Assembly (NCBI GenBank): GCA_954871525.1
Contig: OX940864.1
Location: 9,976,001 to 10,040,000, forward strand
Direction of reading: 5' to 3'
DNA: 64,000 nucleotides
Source: Parietaria judaica
Taxonomy: Eukaryota; Streptophyta; Magnoliopsida; Rosales; Urticaceae
The notes below the pieces were generated by a model that had not been told where the DNA came from, did no database searches, and saw nothing but the letters and a program-made list of their open reading frames with translations. This document shows positions 47,256 through 56,333 of the stretch, piece by piece. Within the stretch, counting starts at the first letter, position 1; every line of letters begins with the position of its first letter. Made by a program: the position numbers and the translations under genes.

Positions 47256-48648
47256 GGGATAATTACGGCAAATATACCCAACCTTTGGTCAAACTTCCCC
47301 CCGTGTACCCAATCTTTAAAATTGGCGGCAAAAATACCTAACCTGCGTTGACTGTGACTCTGGCATAAAAACGTTAATTTTTCCGTTAACATCCCTCATG
47401 TGGCCGTTAGCGGCAAAAATACCCAACTTTTTTTTTTTAAAAAAACATTTTTTAATTTTTTTAATTTATATATTTTTTACTTGATTAGTGATAATTACTT
47501 GAATTTCAAATACATGGAATAACACAAAAGTTAGTCAAAACATCAATTGATATCTTAATGTGCTTGTATAAGCTATATTTGTTGATAAAAGTCTTATTAT
47601 TATGAGAAATTTTAAACACAATGTTACGCGTATTTAAGTAATTGATTTTTAATAAATTAATAAAAGGATAGTTATATAATTAATTTTTCTTTTTATTAAA
47701 TAAAGTCAATTTTAGCCCGAGATATTCATCGGAAGTCTGTTTTCGCGAAATAAAGTGTCTAGATTTTTCCAGAAATATCAAAATACTCAAAAAGTCATTA
47801 AGTTTGCAATAAATAGTCACGGAACGCTCCCGAAACCCGTAAAGTGGGTCAGGAGCACCTCAGGCGGCCTCACACGATCCACCACACGTCTCCTGCCCTC
47901 CTCACGTGCCCTCAGAAGGGCTTACGTCAACCTGATGACGTAAGCAGAGGCACGGGTGTGAGTTTTCATTGTGTTTCATAGCTTCCTTCGGCACTATTCA
48001 TATTTCTTAGCAGCGTATTTAAGGGTACGGATTTTAATGGATCTCAATGGAGGTCTTTTAGCCAACTATTACTAATCAAGCTTATTGATTATTGATAAAT
48101 TTTTTTTTACTGGTATATATTCTTAAGCCTTTTTTTTTCAATACGGAGACATTGATTGAACTACCCATATCCGGATTTGGTTTTATGGGTATCCGAAAAT
48201 CACTACCCGTATCCCGATACGGAAATCCAGATACCTTTTTTCAAAACCATGTTCAAATTACTTAAAATACCCGTAACATTATGTATAAAATTTCTCATAA
48301 TAATAAGATTTTTATTACCAAATGTAGGTTATACAAGCACATTAAGAAATCAATTGATGTTTTGACTAACTTTTGTGTTATTCCATGTATTTGGAATTCA
48401 AGTAATTATCACTAATCAAGTAAAAAAAAATATAAATTAAAAAAATTAAAAAATGTTTTTTTTTTCAAAAAAAAAGGTTGGGTATTTTTGCCGCTAACGG
48501 CCACATGAGGGATGTTAACGGAAAAATTAACGTTTTTATGCCAGAGTCACAGTCAACGCAGGTTGGGTATTTTTGCCGCCAATTTTAAAGGTTGGGTACA
48601 CGGGGGGAAGTTTGACCAAAAGTTGGGTATATTTGCCGTAATTATCCC
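47256..48648. mobile_element. 1393-bp Mutator-like element with about 380-bp inverted arms
   Basis: The 9-bp direct repeat TAATTTTAA flanks it at 47247-47255 and 48649-48657. The ends GGGATAATTACGGCAAATAT are inverted, and the arms can be followed to about 47640 and from about 48270 (ACCCAACCTTTGGTCAAAC, TTGACTGTGACTCTGGCATA, GATTAGTGATAATTACTTGA). The middle (47700-48240) is unrelated to the arms. It includes a GC-richer stretch at 47820-47950, a copy of the repeat also found at 25345-25440, and a GGGTATCCG/CGGATACCC patch. No transposase is present. The GGG(A/T)AA..GCGGC..TACCCAA style of end is shared with 2183-3094. Confidence 0.85.
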
Positions 48649-48911
48649 TAATTTTAATATATTATTATTATTATTTTCGGATAAGGCTAATGTGATTTTG
48701 AGCCTAACACAATGGTTAAAAATATATAAATAATTACAACAAGGGCACATTCTTTCTCAAAAGTGCAAACTAATTAACAAGCACATATTGCATTCCTTAA
48801 GTCAAAATTAGGGATGAAACCGGTACCGATAATCGGTAAATTGATATTTTTTTTTTTGTATTGGTATTGGTATCGGTTCTAAAATTTATTGGTTTTTTAT
48901 CAAACCGAGAC

Positions 48912-49085
48912 CAGTGGCGGAACCAGAAATTATATTCGGGGGTATTCGGGGGTGGCTAAAATTAAATTTTAGTGAAATTTAAGGGTAAAATAATTATAAT
49001 TTTTTTTTTAAGGTAAAACAGTAAAAAAAGAAGAAGTTGGGGGGTGGTTTGAACATCCCTGCCCACCCCCCTCGTTCCGCCACTG
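48912..49085. mobile_element. 174-bp hAT-type MITE nested in the larger element
   Basis: The termini CAGTGGCGGAAC are inverted (right end GTTCCGCCACTG), and the 8-bp repeat ACCGAGAC flanks at 48904-48911 and 49086-49093. The duplication lies in a locally repetitive ACCGAG region, so it is slightly less secure than the others. A run of about 10 T lies inside. No coding potential. Confidence 0.72.
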
Positions 49086-49668
49086 ACCGAGACCGAGACT
49101 GAAACCGAGAAAAAAGAAAAGGAAATCGATAAATAAACCGAGAATAACCCGGGGCAAAATCCAAAAATATTACAAAATACCGTGTTCGAAATATAAAATA
49201 CATGTTTAATACATAAAAATATCAAACATAATTAAACCATGTCATTTCTTTTTATTTGATTTTAATTTTGCCTTCTCCTTTTTCTTTGATTTTGATTTCG
49301 CCTCGTCTTTTTTCATGGCCATGTTACTACTACCACCGGTAAGAGCGGAGGGAATGGAAGTTGAAACGGGAGCTTCGGAGCTTTCTTCTACAATAAACAA
49401 TTTAAAGAAATCTGCATGTAAGAAATATAAAAGCATAATTATTATATATATATATATATATACAACGTTACAATTACGTTACAATTGACATAGATATAAA
49501 ATTATATAATAAAAAATAGTTGTATACAATATACACTGTTTTATAAGTATACACTGTTTTATAATCATAACATGTAGTCAGTTTTTGTTTCAAATTGTCT
49601 AATAGAACGTGCCCTAATTTTCTAATAGAAACGACATGTAATACAATCTAAAACGACATATAGTTCAC

Positions 49669-50404
49669 TGTTGGGTTTTTCCTAGGATATCCGCATTTCC
49701 CAGATGCGGAATATGAATATCCGGGAATCCTAGAAAACAATACAATCGAGATGACATAGCTAAATTAAAATAATACATACCGGTTTGAGAATATATTCTC
49801 TACAGAACACTTCCTTACTTTAACCACGAACAGATCTTCACGTTGTTCCCGCAATGATGATGCGCCTAGCCTTTGTTCTACGTTGATCACAAGCCGCTCA
49901 AATGTTCGGCCTCTACGTAGTCCACCACGTCGACAATCGGAACACCTTTATAGCCGGAAATCACCCTCTCCGTATACTAGTTCTTCGAGGATGATTAGAA
50001 CACGAATAAGACTCTCGGGGATAGTAGAACTCGAGTTTTATCTCTCTCTGAATAGTGCTCGTGAATAGTAATCGGAGAATAGTAAATGGTGTGTTACGAG
50101 AGATGGTACTCAAGTTCTCTATTTATAGGGATTGGAGATTCATCTCCATTAATGAGAATAATCACCATTAAAGAGAATGATCTCCATTAATGTGTATCTC
50201 ATGTAATTAGTAAGTTTCCTTATTATGAAGATCTCATCTTATTAAGGAAAGGGATATATGTAATTAATATATTGATTAGTCAACTATATTAATTACGCAT
50301 GATTCTATAATCAATACCGTGATCAATCTCATTAACTCACGTGAACCTTTATGGAAGGTCTACTCCCAAATCTTTGGGTACTTATACCGCAAAGATCTCT
50401 TACA
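49669..50404 (-). mobile_element. probable solo LTR
   Basis: Read on the minus strand the unit begins TGTAAGAGATCTTTGCGG and ends CCTAGGAAAAACCCAACA, giving TG...CA ends. It has a CCCTATAAATAGAGAAC TATA region about 275 bases in, as in the U3/R part of a Copia-type LTR. The flanks TTCAC (49664-49668) and TTCAT (50405-50409) match in 4 of 5 bases, an eroded target duplication. No internal retrotransposon genes are present. It lies wholly inside the 48809-50560 hAT element. Confidence 0.5.
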
Positions 50405-50568
50405 TTCATAACCGGAACCGATACCGAAATTCGAGAAATTTGGTATCAGTATCGGTTCTTGGCTTTAAACTAAATTTATTAGATTTTTTTGAAAACCGAT
50501 CCGAGATCGATACCGAAACCGAGACGATACTGAGAAACGGTAACAAAATTTTCACCCCTAGTCAAAAT

Positions 50569-51263
50569 TGAATGATTTAATACCAAGAAATGCACATTTC
50601 CAGTCCATATCTTAAAGTGACAAAAATGAACAATTAGTAAAATCATTATTATACCTTTTTTTTTATAGTGAGAAATAGGAGAAAATAGAATTATACCAAT
50701 TCAGGATTTCTTTTTACTCCCATAATTAGTTATTCATGTGCATATTAAGGCTGAATACTTTCATAATTCGAATTATTATGTAATACCACCTAAACATAGG
50801 ACGTCAAATTTAGGTAATGGTTCCTGATTTTGGCTCGGTCCATACTCGAATGACGATACGATCAGATGTCAAAATTGATTCAGGACCTTATAGAAATTGA
50901 TTTTTTTTATTAAGAATTTACACGAACGACCATATTTTAAAAATACCTAGTTTAAATTTCAATCATCCGAAGAAAAAAAAAACTCTAAATTCTTGACCTG
51001 ATTTTGGATTTTAAAAAACAATTTTTTTTCTAATTGGGTACAGAACAAAGTCTGAGTTTTGTAAGCTCTGATTCAATTGAAAATTGGTTCGGAAAAAAAG
51101 AAGGAAAGAAAAAACTAAATTCTCGTTTTCTAGTCTAAGCATCACCTTACTAATACATTAACAACATTATTTTTCCTTTTAAATAATAACACAAGATAGG
51201 GTATTTTATTAAATTTTCAACAATTTTGAAGATAAAATATTTATTAAAAAATTACTATTTACA
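50569..51263. other. AT-rich spacer
   Basis: No gene or clear repeat. Ends in the TGATATAC target duplication (51264-51271) of the next element. Confidence 0.5.
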
Positions 51264-51271
51264 TGATATAC

Positions 51272-52316
51272 CAAGGTTTTAAATACCGCTTGCCGATTTC
51301 GTTTCGCATTTTTCGTTTTACGGATATATCGCTTGCCGATGGGTATGCCGATGGAAAAATTGTAAAAAAAAGAAATACCGCATGCCGCATATACCGCACT
51401 TTTCGCATGGGCATACCGCATGCCGATGGGGTTTTCGACGGATATTCTGTAAAAAATATTTGAGTATTTAAGCAAGATATTTATATAAGTTCAAAACTAC
51501 ATATTTAATAAATACAAGATATTTGTAACTTAAATATGTAGGTGACATGTATAATATTAAGTCACTTTATTAGTTTAAGTGTATAATATTAAGTCAAATT
51601 ATTATGTGAAGTTAATATGTATGTTAATTAAGTGTGTAATATTAAGTGAATATGCATGTTAATTGTATATGTATGTTAACAAATTTAATATTAGTTGAAG
51701 TGTATAATATTAAATGAATATGTATATTAAGCGTATATGTATTTTAGGTGAAGTTAATATGTATGCTAAGTGTATAATATTATTTGAAGTGTATAATATT
51801 AAGTTAAATTATTAGGTGAAGTGTATGTGTATGTTAAGTGTGAATGTGTGATATTAGTTGAATAACAAAAAGTCCCACATTGATAGATGACAAGAGTTTA
51901 GTGATGTTTATATACCAAATATTAGGGACAAAGGCTTGGGCCCTTTGGGTCATAGGATTTTGTGGATGGGGGAGAACTCACACAAATGTTACACCACCAC
52001 ACGCGCGCGCCGTCCGTCCGTCCGGCCGGGCCGGGGTGGGGTGGGGTGCTCTTGTGTGAGTATAATTATTTTTGCCGAAAGTTTAATTGGTATTTTTGCC
52101 AAAATCTACCAAAAATATAATTTTTAGCGAAATTCCATCCAAATTTCGCAATTTTTACACTAAAAGATTTTCCACACCCGTGCCCATGCGAATTTCGCAA
52201 AATTTTGCGAAATTTGGTAAAACGAAAGATAAACGAAAGGGTTTTCGAACCGCATACCTGCGAAAAACGAATTTCGCACGAATTTCGCATGGAAATTCGC
52301 GAAATTTTAAACCTTG
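51272..52316. mobile_element. 1045-bp hAT-type element with TTTCGC-rich ends
   Basis: The 8-bp direct repeat TGATATAC lies at 51264-51271 and 52317-52324. The termini CAAGGTTTTAAA / TTTAAACCTTG are inverted. The left sub-terminal region has repeats of GCATGCCGATGG and ACCGC, the right one repeats of AAATTTCGC. The interior has AT-rich GTATAATATTAAGT repeats and, at 51871-52063, an unrelated block starting AAAGTCCCACATTGATAG with a GC-rich CCGTCCGTCCGTCC stretch, which looks like a piece of an LTR retrotransposon. No transposase. Confidence 0.83.
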
Positions 52317-52408
52317 TGATATACTCATGTTATGTATAAAGCTCATAAACTATAGCTCAAAAATCAAAATGTTAGAAGAAAGAAGACAAAAAATCATTCC
52401 CACAGAAA

Positions 52409-52657
52409 TGACGTGGCACGACTCAATTGGCTGAACACGCTCTACATATATATACAATAACGCACCAACAAAACCGTGTGAAACTTGAGAGTAAAAGTCA
52501 AGTCAACGTTCGAGGGAAGCCAATCAAGACCGCTTTACGTGTCGAACCGCGTACAGTGAACTGACGGTTTTGCCCTCTCCAATAAACCAGCGGACTTCCC
52601 AACCTCAGGCTCGAAAGCCCCGAACCGACTAGGCTCGGATTGATACCTCTATATAAA
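52409..52657 (+). promoter_or_regulatory. ERD15 promoter: ABRE-type boxes and TATA box
   Basis: TGACGTGGCA (52409-52418) and ACGTGTC (52538-52544) are ABA-response-type ACGT boxes. TCTATATAAA at 52648-52657 is a good TATA box, placing the start of transcription near 52685. This agrees with the stress and ABA responsiveness known for ERD15. Function is inferred from motif only. Confidence 0.55.
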
Positions 52658-52742
52658 CCCCTATTTTTCGTACGTTTGTCAGAGCCTAGAACCAACCTAA
52701 TTTTCCAGGAAAGTTTATAGAGAGAGAAAATTCTCGCAGAAG

Positions 52743-53305
52743 GTAAATCCCAATCCTTTAATTTCGGAGAACATTTCGCATCCATGATTAGTCTCTGGTC
52801 TTCGGATCATCGATTGTTATCGGTTTGATCTTCTCTTATTTTCGTTTTTGTGATGCGATCTCTGCGATTTCTTGAGAAGGTTGCGCAAAATCGTTTCTTC
52901 TATTCTAGATCTAACGAATAAGCCTGAGTTTTTGGATCGACATTTTTCATGTCTTGATCCGTAGAAAACGATTGAGAATTGGAGGATAAGAAAGTCAAGA
53001 AAAATTAGGGATCGGTTTTTTATTTTTTTTGGATGATCGTTTGGAGATTTGTGTTATCAGTGTGCTTTTAAAATGTTTCCTGTTTAGAGATCTGATTGGA
53101 TGTGAAAAGTGAAGAAATTGTGAGACAAGAATTTGAAATTTAAATGGAAAAAGTTTGATCATGATCGTGTAATCAGTTGATCACTTTGAACATTTTTTGT
53201 TGTTGTTCTGAAGCTTATATGTGACTAGTGATTATTGTATGTTTTGATTTTATGGTTTTATTGGTTTCGATCAATCTCGTCTGAATATTGTTTTATTTAA
53301 CGCAG
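52743..53305 (+). other. ERD15 leader intron
   Basis: GCAGAAG|GTAAAT at 52742/52743 and TTTAACGCAG at 53305 bound a 563-bp intron that ends 10 bases before the start codon. It is T-rich, as in plant introns, and has no ATG-led gene. Confidence 0.65.
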
Positions 53306-53315
53306 TTGAAAGAAT

Positions 53316-54091
53316 ATGGCACTAGTAGGAGGAAGGTCAACACTGAATCCCGACGCGCCTCTCTTTGTTCCCGCCGCTTTCCGCCAAGTTGAAGATTTCT
53401 CCCCCGAGTGGTGGCAGCTGGTCACGACCTCGCCGTGGTTCCACAACTACTGGCTGAGTCAGCACCAAGAGGAGGACGGTTTCTACACTAGCGAAGACGC
53501 CAATGTCGACAATATAGCCGATCTGTTGCCCGAGACGTTTGATCTCGATGCCGGCGATGATGAGTTCTCTAGCATGGAAGCACAGTTTGAAGAATTCATT
53601 AAGTTCTCGGAACTGGAAGGAGATCATTCGTGTGCATTGCATCCCAGCGCCATTAACGGAAAAGGTACAGAGTGAAGCCTATTGAACTGATGAGGGATTG
53701 TGATTATTGAATTGAGATTGTGGAATTGAAAATTGAATCGGGATTAAGCGATTATGGAGTTTGATACGAGATTGACATTATCGAATTGGGATTATGGAGC
53801 TTGATATGCAATTGGGAGTATGAAATTTGATATGGAATTGGGATTCTTGGATTATGAATTAAGATTATGTATTTAGGGACATTGTATTGGAATTAGGATT
53901 GGGATTAAGACTAAACATCGATTACTTTGACAACAGGCTTTGCTATGGATGCTGGATCGCTGATACAGAACATGAAGCATTTGGAAGAAAGAAGCCCGAG
54001 ATTCCAAGCGGAACACGCGAAATACTCGGAGAAGGCGACCAAAGGCATGGGTGCGAAATACAGCCCGAGGCGCATTCAACAGCCTCGTTGA
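53316..54091 (+). CDS. ERD15: ERD15-like PAM2-containing stress protein (2 exons, 167 aa)
   Basis: EARLY RESPONSIVE TO DEHYDRATION 15 is a small acidic protein that binds the MLLE domain of poly(A)-binding protein and tunes ABA and drought responses. Exons 53316-53664 and 53937-54091, GT-AG, phases closing to 504 nt. Residues 8-22 are the PAM2 motif ([15 protein letters not shown]), directly followed by [19 protein letters not shown], the hallmark of the family. An acidic middle ([17 protein letters not shown]) follows. Exon 2 ends with [10 protein letters not shown], the conserved QPR tail. The start is the first ATG after a leader intron. The gene is bounded by a hAT element upstream and a Mutator-like element downstream. 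Confidence 0.94.
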
Positions 54092-54516
54092 ACAGCCTGA
54101 AGAAAGTAGAGTAATGTTCTTTTGATTATGTAATTCCTGTATAGAGCAAGGTTGTTGAACTCTAGCTTCTATCCTTGTTCATTCCCTTAGCTGTTGCTTC
54201 TCTTTTCAAGATAAGTAATTATCTGAGTAACAAAGTTGTAGAAACCTCAAAAATGATTTAAAAAAAAATTGTATAATTGTAACAAAAAAGAAAAAAAATA
54301 TGAATATATTTACCTTTTCGTCAAGACTTTGTTGTTTGGTACTATTTTGCTTACACTTATCTCCTTTGTTCAATTTATATGTCCATTATACATTACTACT
54401 GGTGAAATTAGTAATTTATAATTTAAGGATTAAATTGATTAAAAAAATTGTTGGGAATTTAATTTAAATTTTTAGATTTCAAGTTGGTAATATATAAGTT
54501 ATTTATAATCATATGT
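54092..54516. other. ERD15 3' region
   Basis: 3' untranslated region and AT-rich DNA. No other feature. The TTTAAAAAA at 54517-54525 belongs to the target duplication of the next element. Confidence 0.5.
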
Positions 54517-54525
54517 TTTAAAAAA

Positions 54526-54777
54526 GAGAAATTGCACCAAATAGCCAGATTGAAACATAAGATTAGCAAAATAGCCAAACTTTGGTTAATTTTGTAAATT
54601 AGCCAATTAACATGAGGTGGCATTTTAATAACATTTTTTATCCCTGTAATACCCTTTAATTAATAATTTTAATTATAATTTTCGTAATTAATTAAAAAGG
54701 AAATTAAATTTGTAGCACAAATCAAGCTGTAACTAATTGTGCACAAATTTTGGAATTTAATTACAAATTTTGAATTA

Positions 54778-54841
<64 letters not shown>

Positions 54842-56047
54842 CAGCAATGGAGAACGGAAACAACACCAAGAACAGCAGACTCCGATCAAGCAAAGGGCGG
54901 CGAAAGATCGATGAAGAAGATTCACATGCACGCCCGAACCGGCAACGGAATCGCTGCCACCCAGCTCCAGCGCGAGCGCCGACGACCCCGGGGCGACCTC
55001 CCGGCGCGTTTCTCCGCCACCGCAAACTGCCTTGTCGCTGTCCGCAATTTCGCGCACCACCGAGGAAGCCCGATCAACATCATCGGTTTCTGAAGCTTCA
55101 GATCTGGAGGTAGGACGCAGCCCACCACCGCTGGGCACCCCGGCGAACTCCGGCGCCGTCGATGGGCTCGCTGCACCCCTCACCGTTGTCTGCCCTCCGT
55201 CTGAGCTTGTGAACTCACGAGTTTCCGCTGCCCCCGTCGCGCACGAAGTTAATTCGTTGTTGATTTACGTTAATTTACATTGATTCGTTGTTAATAGTCA
55301 TTGATTCATGTTAATATATGTTTTAAAACAATGCAGATTTGTGTATATTCTTGTTTATTCATGTTATTTTGTATTTATTTTGGTTTTTTGTTTATTTATG
55401 TGTATTTATATGTGTAGTAGTTTGTGTATTAAAGTGTTTATTCGTGTTAATTTTGTGTTCATTTTTCAAAATTGGAGAAATAATTCTTGTTTAATTCAAC
55501 ATAGATTTACGTAGAATTAAATTGCTCCATATTAACACGTATAAACAGATTTAAACAGTATACTAATTAATTTCTTAATTTTTTTATACAAAAAAATCGT
55601 TGATATTTTTTGAAAAAATTAAATCCGAAAATTAAATGAATAATTTTAATATTAAAATCGTGTTTAATGTTTTTAAGTTAAATTTTGAATTTTAGCATAA
55701 AAAAAGGGGGTGATCGATTATTAGGTAGTTGGATTTGGTTGTTACCATATTAATAGCAATTTCAATTAATATCAATATTTTCAATTAATAAATACCAATT
55801 CCAATCAATATATCGATACTTAATTAATGAAATTATTCTTAATTAATGTAATTAATTTTTTCAGATTAATCACCCACAAATTACGTTGTTAATTTATATT
55901 TATTTTTAATTTCGTATTTAATTATTAAGGGTAAGAATGTAATTAGAAATTCACTTAAATGGTTAATTGGCTAGTTTACAAAATTAACCAAAGTTTGGCT
56001 ATTTTGCAAAACCTATGTTTCAAATTGGCTATTACCCTTAAGAGCCC
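54526..56047. mobile_element. 1522-bp Mutator-like element with GC-rich core (Pack-MULE-like)
   Basis: The 9-bp direct repeat TTTAAAAAA lies at 54517-54525 and 56048-56056. The inverted ends can be aligned without gaps from the tips: AAATAGCCAGATTGAAACAT near the left tip and the reverse complement AATAGCCAATTTGAAACAT near the right, then GCAAAATAGCCAAACTTTGG and TTAATTTTGTAAA. After a (CT)n run (54778-54838) there is a GC-rich core (54840-55250) open in several frames, for example minus 54761-55183. No frame is recognised. The end motif and layout match 772-2053, so both belong to one family. Confidence 0.78.
54778..54838. repeat. (CT)n microsatellite
   Basis: About 30 CT units with one interruption, at the border of the AT-rich arm and the GC-rich core of the 54526-56047 element. 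Confidence 0.9.
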
Positions 56048-56333
56048 TTTAAAAAATTTGTAAATTATAACATTTTTCTCCATAGTCTATGCACAATTGA
56101 CAACTTCCTATAAATTTGAACTAATTCGAAGGGCAAAAATATCATTTACGCGATAAATGATGGAACTTCGTCACTTGATCTTTTTCTTCAAGAATTAGCC
56201 CCGGTTGCTTTAGCCGGAAACGTGTTATCTTCGACCAATTTCTCAAGTTGGAACATAAAAGAGGTGACCGACGGCAGCAAAACGGGACCTAAACCTACAA
56301 TTCTGATCACCTGTTCATGCACTTAGCTGTGGT

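Larger units (their letters stand above)
48809..50560. mobile_element. 1752-bp non-autonomous hAT element, host of two further insertions
   Basis: The 8-bp direct repeat GTCAAAAT lies at 48801-48808 and 50561-50568. The ends are TAGGGATGAAACCGG on the left and TTTTCACCCCTA on the right (inverted TAGGG(A/G)TGAAA). Sub-terminal CGATACCGAAACCGAGA-type repeats occur at both ends. Inside are a 174-bp MITE (48912-49085) and a solo-LTR-like unit (49669-50404). A minus-strand Lys-rich frame at 49242-49436 is too short to be a transposase and may be a relic of one. Confidence 0.82.

Noticed and set aside
49242..49436. Lys-rich small protein in the 48.8-kb hAT element
   Set aside because: Too short and low-complexity. 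At best a relic of a transposase N-terminus.
54739..55283. Open frames over the (CT)n run and GC core
   Set aside because: Ser/Leu or Arg/Glu repeats translated from the microsatellite, and the rest is unrecognised element core.
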